From contig NZ_JADBEJ010000002.1 of the NCBI RefSeq assembly GCF_014873915.1, positions 146,635-210,634 on the forward strand: DNA of 64,000 nucleotides, read 5' to 3'. The notes under the pieces are model-generated. The model did not search any database, was not told the DNA's origin, and saw only the letters and a program-made list of their open reading frames with translations. Each line of letters opens with the position of its first letter. Position 1 is the first letter of the stretch. The DNA is from Amycolatopsis roodepoortensis (GTDB taxonomy: Bacteria > Actinomycetota > Actinomycetes > Mycobacteriales > Pseudonocardiaceae). The position numbers and the translations under genes were made by a program. Below, piece by piece: positions 1 to 8,810 of this stretch.

Positions 1-1
1 C

Positions 2-1111
2 GCCTCCGGCGGGACCCGGCTGCTCGGCCAGACCGGCGATCCGGCGACCTCGTGCATCGCGGCGCACCGGCTGCTGCTCGCGGGCGCGGACATGGAGATG
101 TACGGGGCGGACGCCCTGTCGATGGACTCCTTCGAGGGGGTTCTCGCGGACGCCGTCGTCTGTGACCCGCCGTTCAACGAACGGGAATGGGGCTACGACG
201 AACTCGTCGGCGACCCGCGCTGGGTGTACGGCCAGCCGCCGCGCGGCGAACCGGAACTGGCCTGGGTGCAGCACTGTCTCGCGCACGTGAAACCCGGCGG
301 GCTGGTCGCGATCCGCATGCCGCCCGCCGCCGCCGGACGCCGCACCGGGCGGCGGATCCGCGGGAACCTGTTGCGGGCCGGGGCCTTGCGCGCCGTGGTC
401 ACGGTCGGCGGCGCGGATCTGTGGCTGCTGCGGCGGCCGGAACCCGGGGAGCGGCCACCGTCCCGGCTGCTGCTGGCGACCGATCCGTCCACAGTGGAGG
501 AACATCTGCGTGGTGCCGACGTGCCTGGCACCGTCCGGATCATCGATCTGCTCGACGAGGAGATCGACCTTTCCCCCGCGCGGTACCAGGATCGGGACGA
601 ACACGCGGGTGAGGCCTTTCTCGAAGTCCGCAGGTATTTCGAGGGGATCCGGCCGGAACTGCCGTCGCTGGCGGTGTCCGACGAGAAGCCCTCGTTCGTC
701 ACGATCGGCGAGCTGCTGAAGTCCGGCGTGCTGACCGTGCCGGAATCGGTGGCGGAGGGGGACGTGGTCGCTTCGCCCTCCGTTCCCGCTTATGTCCACA
801 GTGGAGAGATGGTCGAGACCGAGCCGACGATGTCGAAGTACCGCACCGATCCCGAACGCCTGGACGCCGCCTTCCTCGCCGGATGCCTGCGCGCGGCGGG
901 GCAGATCGCGCCGACCTCTTCGACCAGGATCGACCTCAAGCGCACCCGGATCCCGCGCCTGCCGATCGAGGCGCAGCGCGCACACGGCGAGGCGTTCACC
1001 CGGCTCGCCGCCTTCGAGGCCGCGCTCCGTGAGGCGGCGGAATCGGGCCTGGAGCTGGTGAGGCTAGGCTTGACGGGACTGACGGAAGGTCAACTGAGGC
1101 CGGGGAACTAG
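2..1111 (+). CDS. N-6 DNA methylase, C-terminal part (5' end outside window)
   Basis: The frame is open from base 2, so this gene starts upstream of the window. The first visible residues (ASGGTRLL) look like the end of the SAM-binding motif of N-6 adenine methylases. About 55 residues later comes VCDPPFN, which fits catalytic motif IV ([DNS]PP[YF]). Near the C-terminus IDLKRTRIPRLPIEAQ resembles the conserved end of a HsdS-type target-recognition half-domain. The protein is therefore probably a methylase with its own specificity domain. The family transfers a methyl group from SAM to adenine N6 in DNA. The next gene, a kinase, starts on the base after this stop, so the two are probably cotranslated. 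No nuclease is visible nearby. Whether this is a restriction, defence or regulatory methylase cannot be decided from the sequence. Confidence 0.75.
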   Translation, partial: ASGGTRLLGQTGDPATSCIAAHRLLLAGADMEMYGADALSMDSFEGVLADAVVCDPPFNEREWGYDELVGDPRWVYGQPPRGEPELAWVQHCLAHVKPGGLVAIRMPPAAAGRRTGRRIRGNLLRAGALRAVVTVGGADLWLLRRPEPGERPPSRLLLATDPSTVEEHLRGADVPGTVRIIDLLDEEIDLSPARYQDRDEHAGEAFLEVRRYFEGIRPELPSLAVSDEKPSFVTIGELLKSGVLTVPESVAEGDVVASPSVPAYVHSGEMVETEPTMSKYRTDPERLDAAFLAGCLRAAGQIAPTSSTRIDLKRTRIPRLPIEAQRAHGEAFTRLAAFEAALREAAESGLELVRLGLTGLTEGQLRPGN

Positions 1112-1996
1112 GTGCTGATCGCGGACCGTTACGAACTCGACGAGCTGCCGCTCGGCCGGGGTGGGATGGGCGCGGTCTACGCCGGCCACGACCGGCATCT
1201 CGGCCGCCGCGTGGCGGTGAAGTTCCTCGGGCTTCCCGGCGGTCCGGACGCCGAGCTCGAACAACGGTTCATCCGTGAGGCGCGGATCCTCGCGACCCTG
1301 GAACACGCGGGCGCGCCGACGCTCTACGACTTCGGCACCTACGACGAGCGGTTGTACCAGGTCATGCAGTTCATCGAAGGCGTGACCGTCGCCGACCTCG
1401 CCGCCGAACACGGTCCGCTACCGGTGCCGTGGGCGGCCGCGATCGCCGCGCAGGCGTGCGCCGTGCTGTCCGCCGCGCACGCGCTGTCCATCTGCCATCG
1501 CGATCTCAAACCCACCAACCTGATGCTGTGCCCCGACGGCAGCGTGAAGGTGCTCGACTTCGGGCTCGCGATGCTGCGCGAGACCGACGTCGCCCAGTTC
1601 ACCCGCGCCGGGCAGATCCTCGGCACCCCCGCCTACATGGCGCCCGAGCAGATCCAGCGCGGGATCGCCGGGCCACGCAGCGATCTGTACGCGCTGGGCT
1701 GCGTCCTGCACGAAATGCTGACCGGCAGGCAGCTGTTCACCGGGCCGACGGCGTACGCGGTGTTCGAGAAACAGGTCAAGGAGAGTCCGGCCGAAGTGGA
1801 CGGTGTCCCGCGTGGACTGAACGACCTGCTCGCGGATCTGCTGGAGAAGGACCCGGAACGGCGCCCCGCCGACGCGAACGAACTGTTCGGCAGGCTGGCC
1901 GGGTTCGCGCGGGACCTCCCGCCGCTGCCCGGATATCTGGACGAAGGCGCCAATCCGGGCCGGATGTACGCGCGGGTCGTCGGCCGCGTGCCCTGA
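1112..1996 (+). CDS. Soluble serine/threonine protein kinase
   Basis: This is a 294-residue eukaryotic-type (Hanks) kinase. Visible motifs in order are the glycine-rich loop GRGGMGAVY (about residues 15-23), the lysine in VAVKF, the catalytic loop CHRDLKPTN, the metal-binding DFG, and the activation segment GTPAYMAPEQ with downstream SDLYALGCVLHEMLTG. All catalytic residues are present. The kinase domain fills almost the whole chain; there is no transmembrane helix, PASTA domain or other sensor, so it should be cytosolic. Translation starts at a GTG immediately after the stop of the DNA methylase gene, which implies coupling. The substrate is unknown, and the methylase is an obvious candidate only by position. 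Confidence 0.9.
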   Translation: MLIADRYELDELPLGRGGMGAVYAGHDRHLGRRVAVKFLGLPGGPDAELEQRFIREARILATLEHAGAPTLYDFGTYDERLYQVMQFIEGVTVADLAAEHGPLPVPWAAAIAAQACAVLSAAHALSICHRDLKPTNLMLCPDGSVKVLDFGLAMLRETDVAQFTRAGQILGTPAYMAPEQIQRGIAGPRSDLYALGCVLHEMLTGRQLFTGPTAYAVFEKQVKESPAEVDGVPRGLNDLLADLLEKDPERRPADANELFGRLAGFARDLPPLPGYLDEGANPGRMYARVVGRVP

Positions 1997-2089
1997 GACG
2001 CGATCGTGACCATCCGATCAACAACCCCGGACGGGTGAGCTCCGTCTTTACCCATGTCGGACGGACTACGGACAACGGGGGTGCGGGTC

Positions 2090-2734
2090 GTGAAGAAGAT
2101 CCTGGTGGGGGTGACCGCACTGGCCACCGCGCTGGTGCTGACCGCGTGTTCCGGCAACACCGGTGGCGGCGCGCCCGGTGGCGGTGGCGTCGCTCAGGGC
2201 GGGTCCACGACCACGTCGGCGCCGTCTGTGTCGTCTCAGACACCGTCGACCTCGTCCGCGACGCCGACACCGACGCCGAGCAGCAGCAGCTCCACGCCGA
2301 AGCCGACGTCCTCGAAGCCCAAGCCGAAACCCACGCCGAAGCCGACGCCCAAGCCCGCCCCGAACGCCGCCGACGTACCGTGCAAGGCCGCGCTGGCCTC
2401 GCCGGGTGTGAGCGCTTGCGTCGACCTCTCGGCGCTGAAGACGTGGCTGCTGCAGGACGGCAAGGTCATCTACGGCCCGGTCAAGCAGCTGCCCGGCAAG
2501 AAGGGCTACGCCACGCCGATGGGTGTCTTCCACGTTTCGGCCAAGGTCAAGAACTACCACTCGAAGCAGTTCGACGCGCCGATGCCGAACTCCGTGTTCT
2601 TCCTGCCGGGTATCGCGTTCCACACCGGCAGCCTCACGGTGTACTCGCACGGCTGCATCCACCTGTCCGCGGCGGCTTCGCAGAAGTACTTCACGTTGCT
2701 GCAGAAGGGCGGCGTCGTACAGGTCGTGCCCTGA
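2090..2734 (+). CDS. Lipoprotein L,D-transpeptidase (YkuD)
   Basis: The protein begins with a short basic stretch, a hydrophobic helix and the lipobox VLTAC, so it should be exported and lipidated. A Gly/Ser/Thr/Pro/Lys-rich linker of about 85 residues follows, suited to span the wall. The C-terminal YkuD domain carries FHTG and the catalytic motif SHGCIHLS with the nucleophilic cysteine. Such enzymes make 3-3 cross-links in peptidoglycan or attach proteins to it. The domain is shorter than that of mycobacterial Ldt enzymes and has no Ig-like domain. I prefer the GTG at 2090 (VKKILVG), which gives a normal signal peptide, over an ATG at 2054. The gene is probably monocistronic. Confidence 0.85.
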   Translation: MKKILVGVTALATALVLTACSGNTGGGAPGGGGVAQGGSTTTSAPSVSSQTPSTSSATPTPTPSSSSSTPKPTSSKPKPKPTPKPTPKPAPNAADVPCKAALASPGVSACVDLSALKTWLLQDGKVIYGPVKQLPGKKGYATPMGVFHVSAKVKNYHSKQFDAPMPNSVFFLPGIAFHTGSLTVYSHGCIHLSAAASQKYFTLLQKGGVVQVVP

Positions 2735-2807
2735 TCGCTGCACCGCGTGACGATCATTGCGGTTCGATTGCTTTGAGATAAATGAAAGCTCCCGACGGCA
2801 ATGACTT

Positions 2808-2848
2808 CCCCGCTTCCGGCGACGTGCCATGACACGCCGGAAGCAGGG
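2808..2848 (+). other. Hairpin just upstream of the first dehydrogenase-like gene
   Basis: GCTTCCGGCG at 2812-2821 pairs perfectly with CGCCGGAAGC at 2835-2844 (loop 13 nt). The flanking CCC and GGG can extend the stem. The 3' side reaches the GGGAAGCG that precedes the ATG at 2857. It could end transcription from the L,D-transpeptidase gene or partly mask the ribosome binding site. There is no T tract. Confidence 0.45.
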
Positions 2849-2856
2849 AAGCGCAG

Positions 2857-5844
2857 ATGATCAGAAGCCGGGCACTAGTTCGCCTGTTCGCCGTACTGTC
2901 GGTTTCAATCCTGCTTCTCCCGGGATGGGTGGGCGCGCCGGAAGCGGCGGCAGCGCCCACCTTGCCGTCGGGTTTCGTGCTGCGTGATCAGCCGAGCGGT
3001 CAAGCCGCCTTCGATCTGACCGATTTCGCTTATCTGCCCGACGGTTCGGTGCTCAGTATCGGCAAGAGCGGCAAGGTCGCCTGGGTGCCCGCCACCGGGC
3101 AGGCGCGGACGATCGCGAACCTTCCCGTCCACGACGACGGGGACCTCGGCCTCGTCGGCTTGGCCGTCGCCCCGGATTTCGCCACCTCGCGCCAGATCTA
3201 CCTCACGTGGTCGTTCGACACGAGCGGCGGCGCGTTCATCATGCGGGTGGCGCGCTGGACGGTGACCGGCACCGACGTCCCCACGGGGCTCGCGAACGAA
3301 CGGGTGCTCGTCGACCTTCCCGGGTTCCACGACGTCCACGGCATCAGCGGGCTCGTCGCGGCGCCCGACGGGACCTTGTGGATTTCCATCGGTGACGCCG
3401 CCGACTTCACCCGCGTGGATCCCGGCGCGCTTCGCTCACTCGACCTCGATCAGCTTTACGGCAAGATCCTGCATGTCACCCCGGACGGCGCCGGCGTCCC
3501 CGGCAACCCGTACTACTCCGCCGCGGCGCCGAATGCCAATCGCTCCAAGGTCTTCGCCGGCGGTTTCCGCAGCCCGTTCCGGTTCTCCCTGGACCCGCGG
3601 CTCGGCCTTCCGGTCGTCGGGGACGTCGGCTGGAACACCTGGGAAGAGGTGGACGTCGTGCGGCCGGGGGCGAACCACGCTTGGCCCTGCTGGGAAGGAA
3701 ACGCCCCCACGCCGGGATATTCCGGGCTCGCCGGTTGCGCGGGGGTGGTCAACACGGCGCCGATCACCGCGTACCACCACGGTTCCGGTGCCGACGAAGG
3801 GAACAGCGTCACCGCGGGGATCGTCTACAGTGGATCGTCCTATCCGGACGAATACCACGGCACGTTCTTCTTCGGGGACTACGTCACGCAGAAGATCTGG
3901 ACGATGACCTACGACAGCCAGGGCAGGCTCGTCCGCGCGCCCGAGCGGCCGCCGAAGTTCACCGGCGTCGGCGGCCCGGTCGAGTTCGCGGCCGCGGCCA
4001 ACGGGGACATCGTCTTCGCCGACATCCACACCGGGAACCTGCGTCGGCTCAGCTATCCGGGGACGAACGCCGAACCGGTGGCGGTGGCGGCGTCGAGCAC
4101 CGAACCGTCGACGCGGACGGTGACCTTCGACGGTGCCGGTTCCTACGATTTCGACGGCGATCCGCTGACGTACCACTGGGATTTCGGTGACGGCACGAGC
4201 CAGACCGGTGTCCGTGTGACCCACGCCTACGGCGCCGGGGTCGAACGGGCGTCCGCGCGTCTCACCGTCACCGATCGGCTCGGCGCGTCCGCGAGCACCG
4301 ACGTCGTCGTGGTGCCCGGAAACCATTCGCCGGAACCGGTGCTGACGGATCCCGGTTCGCGGACGTTCGCCGTCGGGGAACCGGTCGTCGTCGAGGCGAC
4401 GGCCACCGACGCCGAGGACGGCGCGCTGCCGGTCTCGTGGAGCACGCTGATCCGCCATTGCCCGGAGGAATCGACCTGCCACGCGCATCCCGGCTCGCCG
4501 GGTGGCGGACCGGTTTTCACCGTGCCCTTCACCGATCACCAGGATTCCCGGGTCGAGATCACCGCGACGGTGACTGACAGCGCCGGCATGACGGCGAGCA
4601 GGACCTACGTCGCCATGCCGCGCGAACACCGGTTGTCCCTGGCCGCCAGTGTCCCGGCGGCGGTGAGCATCCCGGCGGAAGGCGGGGTCAACACCGCGAT
4701 GGTGACCGAGGGTGCGACGTTCGAGGTCGTGGCGGACGAGATCGCCGCCGACGGCGTTTCGAAGTTCGCGAACTGGTCCGACGGGAGGACCACGCGCACG
4801 GTGACCGTCACCGTCCCGGCGGGCGACCTGACCCTGACCGCGAACTACCTCACCCCGATCGACCAGCGCTACCAGGCGGAACCCGCGCTGCGGCAACGAC
4901 TCGGCGCGCCCGCCGGGCCGGAGGTCGCCGACGGGCCCGTGCGCTACCGGCCGTACGCGAACGGCAGGCTCTACTGGAGCGCCGAGACCGGAGTGAAGCA
5001 GATTGAGGGCGAAATCCTGGCGCGGTATCTCGCGCTGGGCGGGCATCGGACGTTCGGGCCGCCGGCGACGGACGAGACCGCCACGCCGGACGGAGTCGGC
5101 CGGTACAACCACTTCCCGTACCGGCCGGGCCCGGGGCCGTCGTCGATCTACTGGACCCCGTCGACCGGCGCGCACGCGGTTTACGGGCGGATCCGGGTCA
5201 AATGGGCCGCGCTCGGGTGGGAGCACGGGCCGATGGGATACCCGACGACCGACGAAATGGGCACTCCGGACGGTGTCGGCCGCTTCAACCATTTCAGCAA
5301 GAACGCGTCGATCTACTACACCCTGCAGACGGACGCGCGTGCGGTCTGGGGTCGTATCCGGGTCAAGTGGGCGGCGCTCGGCTGGGAGCACGGGCCGATG
5401 GGGTACCCGACCACCGATGAGTCAGGCACACCCGACGGTGTGGGGCGGTACAACCACTTCACCAAGGGCAGTTCCATCTACTGGACGCCGTCGACCGACG
5501 CGCACGGGATCTACGGGGCGATCCGGCAGCGCTGGGCGGCGCTCGGCTGGGAGCACGGGCCGATGGGATACCCGACCACCGACGAGTCAGGCACACCCGA
5601 CGGTGTGGGCCGCTTCAACCACTTCACCAAGGGTGGCTCGATCTATTGGACGCCGTCGACCGGCGCGCACGGGGTCTACGGGGCGATCCGGCAGCGCTGG
5701 GCCGCGCTCGGCTGGGAGCGGTCGTACCTGCGCTACCCGACGACGGACGAGTTCGGCATCCCCATCGGACGGCAGAACAGCTTCCAGGGCGGTTACGTCA
5801 CCTGGAACCGGAGCACGGGCCAGGTGATCGACCGGCGGTGGTGA
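2857..5844 (+). CDS. Secreted glucose/sorbosone dehydrogenase-like protein with PKD domain and LGFP repeats (paralogue 1)
   Basis: This is a 995-residue exported protein. A signal peptide ends near AAAA (about residue 33). Residues about 35-405 form a GSDH-type (PQQ-dependent sugar dehydrogenase-like) beta-propeller: DFAYLPDGS, GLVGLAVAPDF, DVHGISGLVAAPDG, GGFRSPFRFSLD and NHAWPCWEGN are typical. A PKD-like domain follows (FDGAGSYDFDGD, YHWDFGDGTS; about 410-485), then two Ig-like stretches. The last 320 residues are LGFP repeats (GPMGYPTTDE, NHFTKG, SIYWTPSTGAH) with a period of about 54 residues. LGFP repeats are known from actinobacterial wall proteins and are thought to tether them to the cell envelope. 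The substrate is unknown, and PQQ use is not certain. A near-identical paralogue follows directly. Confidence 0.85.
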   Translation: MIRSRALVRLFAVLSVSILLLPGWVGAPEAAAAPTLPSGFVLRDQPSGQAAFDLTDFAYLPDGSVLSIGKSGKVAWVPATGQARTIANLPVHDDGDLGLVGLAVAPDFATSRQIYLTWSFDTSGGAFIMRVARWTVTGTDVPTGLANERVLVDLPGFHDVHGISGLVAAPDGTLWISIGDAADFTRVDPGALRSLDLDQLYGKILHVTPDGAGVPGNPYYSAAAPNANRSKVFAGGFRSPFRFSLDPRLGLPVVGDVGWNTWEEVDVVRPGANHAWPCWEGNAPTPGYSGLAGCAGVVNTAPITAYHHGSGADEGNSVTAGIVYSGSSYPDEYHGTFFFGDYVTQKIWTMTYDSQGRLVRAPERPPKFTGVGGPVEFAAAANGDIVFADIHTGNLRRLSYPGTNAEPVAVAASSTEPSTRTVTFDGAGSYDFDGDPLTYHWDFGDGTSQTGVRVTHAYGAGVERASARLTVTDRLGASASTDVVVVPGNHSPEPVLTDPGSRTFAVGEPVVVEATATDAEDGALPVSWSTLIRHCPEESTCHAHPGSPGGGPVFTVPFTDHQDSRVEITATVTDSAGMTASRTYVAMPREHRLSLAASVPAAVSIPAEGGVNTAMVTEGATFEVVADEIAADGVSKFANWSDGRTTRTVTVTVPAGDLTLTANYLTPIDQRYQAEPALRQRLGAPAGPEVADGPVRYRPYANGRLYWSAETGVKQIEGEILARYLALGGHRTFGPPATDETATPDGVGRYNHFPYRPGPGPSSIYWTPSTGAHAVYGRIRVKWAALGWEHGPMGYPTTDEMGTPDGVGRFNHFSKNASIYYTLQTDARAVWGRIRVKWAALGWEHGPMGYPTTDESGTPDGVGRYNHFTKGSSIYWTPSTDAHGIYGAIRQRWAALGWEHGPMGYPTTDESGTPDGVGRFNHFTKGGSIYWTPSTGAHGVYGAIRQRWAALGWERSYLRYPTTDEFGIPIGRQNSFQGGYVTWNRSTGQVIDRRW
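5286..5417 (+). repeat. 132-bp exact repeat, copy in paralogue 1
   Basis: Bases 5286-5417 are identical, base for base, to 8364-8495 in the second paralogue, while the flanking codons differ. It covers about 44 residues of one LGFP unit, from NHFSKN through GPMGYPTTD. Confidence 0.9.
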
Positions 5845-5931
5845 TTACGGTTCAATCAAGCCACTCGAAAGAGTGAAATGCGCAGGTGGGCCCGGTCGAT
5901 TGGACGTTCGACTGGGGAAAGGGGCCCACCC

Positions 5932-8757
5932 ATGCCTTCGAGATTCCGTGCGCTCTGTCAAGCCGTCGCGGTGGTGCTGCTGGCGACCGTGCTGGTGCCG
6001 TCGACGTCCACTCCGGCGGCCGCGGCGCCGCTGTTGCCGTCCGGCTTCGTCCTGCGTGACCAGCAGAGCGGGCAGGCGCCGTACGACCTGACCGACTTCG
6101 CCTACCTGCCCGACGGCTCGATCCTGACCACTGGCAAGGCGGGCAAGGTCGCTTGGGTGTCCACCACCGGCCGGATCAGGGAAATCGCGAACCTGACCGA
6201 CGTCCGGACCGCCAGTGACCTGGGCTTGACCGGCATCGCGATCGCGCCCGACTTCGCGACTTCGCGCAAGATCTACACGGCGCGCGCGGTGAATCAGGCC
6301 GGTGGCGGGTTCGTCCTGCGGGCGTCGAGCTGGACGGTGTCCGGCGCCGCGGAACCGACCGGGTTGACCGGCGAGAAGATCCTGATCGAAGGCCCCGGAA
6401 ACACCGACGTCCACGGCATCACCGGTGTCGTCGCCGCCCCCGACGGCACGGTGTGGGTCTCGATCGGCGACAGCGCCCGCTTCCAGGGCGCGGCGGATCC
6501 GTTCGCGCTCAACGTGTACGACCTCGACACGATCTACGGCAAGATCTTCCACGTCACCTCCGACGGTGCCGGTGTACCGGACAACCCCTACTACGCCGCC
6601 GCGAACCCGGATTCCGTGCGCTCCAAGGTTTTCGCGACCGGTTTCCGCAGCCCGTTCCGGTTCAGCATCGACGCGAGCACCGGTCTCCCGGTGGTCGGTG
6701 ACGTCGGCTGGGGCACGTGGGAAGAGGTCGGCTTCGTCCAGAAGGGCGCGAACCACGGTTGGCCGTGCTTCGAGGGGAACCAGCGGACCGACGGTTACTC
6801 CGCCATGCCGCAATGCGCTTCGGCCGTGAACACCCCGCCGATGCTGGCGATCCCGCACGGCCAGGGCCCCGACAACGGCAACAGCGTCACCGGCGGCATT
6901 GTCTACAATGGAGAGTCGTATCCCGAGGAATACCTTGGTGCGTACTTCTTCGGCGACTACGCCACGCAGAAGCTGTGGACGGCGAAGTACGACACGCAGG
7001 GCCGCGTCGTCCGTCCGCCGGAGACGCCGCCGAAGTTCAGCGGTATCGGCGGGCCGGTCAAGTTCGCGGCCGCGGCCAACGGCGACATCGTCTACGCCGA
7101 CATCTACACCGGCCTGCTGCGGCGGCTCAGCTACACCACCGGGAACAAGGCGCCGATCGCGGTCGCCACTTCCGAGACGAACCCCGGAACCCGCACGGTC
7201 TCCTTCGACGGCAGCGGTTCGTACGACTTCGACGGCGACCGGCTGACCTACGAATGGGACTTCGGCGACGGCACCACCGGCACCGGGGAGAAGGTCAGCC
7301 ACACCTACGCGGCCGGGACCGAGAGGTTCACCGCCGAACTGACGGTGAAGGACGGCTTGCAGGCGTCGGGGAGCACGAACATCGCCGTGGCGCCCGGGAA
7401 CCACTCGCCGAAGCTGACCATGACCGATCCCGGCGGCAGCCTGTTCGCGGTCGGCGAGGAGGTCGAGGTCGGCGCGACCGTCATCGACGTCGAGGACGGC
7501 GATCTGCCGGTCACCTGGACCACCCTGGTCCGGCACTGCCCGGAGAACGCGGTCTGCCACGCGCATCCGGCCGAAAGCGGCACCGGCCCCGCGTTCGCCA
7601 TGCCGTTCACCGATCACACGGACTCCAACCTGGAGTTCACCGCGTCGGCGACCGACAGCGCCGGGGTCACGGTCTTGAAGACCTACGTGGCGAAGCCTCG
7701 CGAGCACCGGCTCACTCTCACCGGCAACGTCGCCGCGGCGCTCGGCATCACCGCGGAAGGCGGGGCGGCGTCGGCGATGGTGGCCGAAGGCGCGACCGTG
7801 GAGATCCAGGCGGCCGAGGTCGCTTCGGACGGCGCGTCGACCTTCACCGGCTGGTCCACCGGGGCCGCCGCCCGGCTCACCACCATCACCATGGGCGCCG
7901 CCGACCAGACGATCACGGCGAACTACAGCACCCCGATCGACAGGCGCTACCGCGACGAACCCGCGCTGGCGCAACGGCTCGGCGCGCCGACCGCGCCCGA
8001 GGCCGTCGACGGGACGGTCCGCTTCCGCACCTACGAGCGCGGACGGCTGTACTGGTCGAAGGACACGGGCGTGCGGCAGATCGAGGGCGAGATCCTCAAG
8101 ATGTACCTCGCCGCCGGCGGGCACGTGAAGTTCGGCCCGCCCGCGACCGACGAACAGTCCACTCCGGACGGTGTCGGCCGGTACAACCACTTCCCGGTCT
8201 GGCCCGGCGTCATGCAGGCGTCGATCTACTACACCGTCGGAACCGGCGCGCACGCGGTCTACGGCATGATCCGGCGGAAGTGGGCGGCGCTCGGCTGGGA
8301 GCACGGTCCGATGGGATATCCGGCCACCGACGAAATGGGTACGCCGGACGGTGTCGCGCGCTACAACCATTTCAGCAAGAACGCGTCGATCTACTACACC
8401 CTGCAGACGGACGCGCGTGCGGTCTGGGGTCGTATCCGGGTCAAGTGGGCGGCGCTCGGCTGGGAGCACGGGCCGATGGGGTACCCGACCACCGACGAGA
8501 CCCCCACGCCGGACGGCGTCGGCCGCTACAACCACTTCACCAAGGGCGGCTCCATCTACTGGACTCCGTCGACCGACGCACAGGGGGTCTACGGGGCGAT
8601 CCGGCAGCGCTGGGCCGCGCTCGGCTGGGAGCATTCGTACCTGCGCTACCCGACCAGCGACGAGTTCTCCGTCTCCGGTGGACGGCGGAACAACTTCCAG
8701 GGCGGCTACGTGTTCTGGAACGGCACCACCGGCGCGGTGACCGACCGCCGCTGGTGA
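5932..8757 (+). CDS. Secreted glucose/sorbosone dehydrogenase-like protein with PKD domain and LGFP repeats (paralogue 2)
   Basis: This 941-residue protein has the same architecture as its upstream neighbour: signal peptide (LVPSTSTPAAAA), GSDH-type propeller, PKD domain (FDGSGSYDFDGD), Ig-like region and LGFP repeats. It is 54 residues shorter than paralogue 1, which is exactly one LGFP unit, and it visibly has one repeat fewer. The ATG at 5932 is chosen because GAAAGGGG lies at the right distance and the signal peptide then starts normally; an in-frame ATG at 5878 would add 18 polar residues. The two genes are separated by 87 bp and are probably cotranscribed. A 132-bp stretch inside the LGFP region is identical in both genes, which points to recent gene conversion. 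Confidence 0.85.
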   Translation: MPSRFRALCQAVAVVLLATVLVPSTSTPAAAAPLLPSGFVLRDQQSGQAPYDLTDFAYLPDGSILTTGKAGKVAWVSTTGRIREIANLTDVRTASDLGLTGIAIAPDFATSRKIYTARAVNQAGGGFVLRASSWTVSGAAEPTGLTGEKILIEGPGNTDVHGITGVVAAPDGTVWVSIGDSARFQGAADPFALNVYDLDTIYGKIFHVTSDGAGVPDNPYYAAANPDSVRSKVFATGFRSPFRFSIDASTGLPVVGDVGWGTWEEVGFVQKGANHGWPCFEGNQRTDGYSAMPQCASAVNTPPMLAIPHGQGPDNGNSVTGGIVYNGESYPEEYLGAYFFGDYATQKLWTAKYDTQGRVVRPPETPPKFSGIGGPVKFAAAANGDIVYADIYTGLLRRLSYTTGNKAPIAVATSETNPGTRTVSFDGSGSYDFDGDRLTYEWDFGDGTTGTGEKVSHTYAAGTERFTAELTVKDGLQASGSTNIAVAPGNHSPKLTMTDPGGSLFAVGEEVEVGATVIDVEDGDLPVTWTTLVRHCPENAVCHAHPAESGTGPAFAMPFTDHTDSNLEFTASATDSAGVTVLKTYVAKPREHRLTLTGNVAAALGITAEGGAASAMVAEGATVEIQAAEVASDGASTFTGWSTGAAARLTTITMGAADQTITANYSTPIDRRYRDEPALAQRLGAPTAPEAVDGTVRFRTYERGRLYWSKDTGVRQIEGEILKMYLAAGGHVKFGPPATDEQSTPDGVGRYNHFPVWPGVMQASIYYTVGTGAHAVYGMIRRKWAALGWEHGPMGYPATDEMGTPDGVARYNHFSKNASIYYTLQTDARAVWGRIRVKWAALGWEHGPMGYPTTDETPTPDGVGRYNHFTKGGSIYWTPSTDAQGVYGAIRQRWAALGWEHSYLRYPTSDEFSVSGGRRNNFQGGYVFWNGTTGAVTDRRW
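8364..8495 (+). repeat. 132-bp exact repeat, copy in paralogue 2
   Basis: This is the partner of 5286-5417, at an offset of 3078 bp. The identity includes synonymous positions, whereas the rest of the two genes has diverged at many of them. Confidence 0.9.
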
Positions 8758-8760
8758 TCC

Positions 8761-8801
8761 GCGCGTGAAGGCCCCTTCACTCGGCTGGGGCCTTCACGCG
8801 C
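8761..8801. terminator. Inverted repeat between convergent genes (degenerate family A palindrome)
   Basis: GCGCGTGAAGGCCCC (8761-8775) and GGGGCCTTCACGCGC (8787-8801) are perfect 15-bp arms around an 11-nt loop. The sequence is a reduced relative of the 53-bp palindromes at 26731, 40421, 46699 and 55297. It lies between the 3' ends of two convergent genes, so a bidirectional terminator is likely. There is no T tract. Confidence 0.7.
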
Positions 8802-8810
8802 TTCGGGGTC

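Noticed and set aside
5845..8634. A 929-residue open frame antisense to the second LGFP dehydrogenase gene (and a 651-residue one antisense to the first, 3436-5391)
   Set aside because: They arise from the codon bias of the sense genes in high-GC DNA. Their composition is Arg/Gly/Asp/Val-rich without domains, and the sense frames have clear domain matches.
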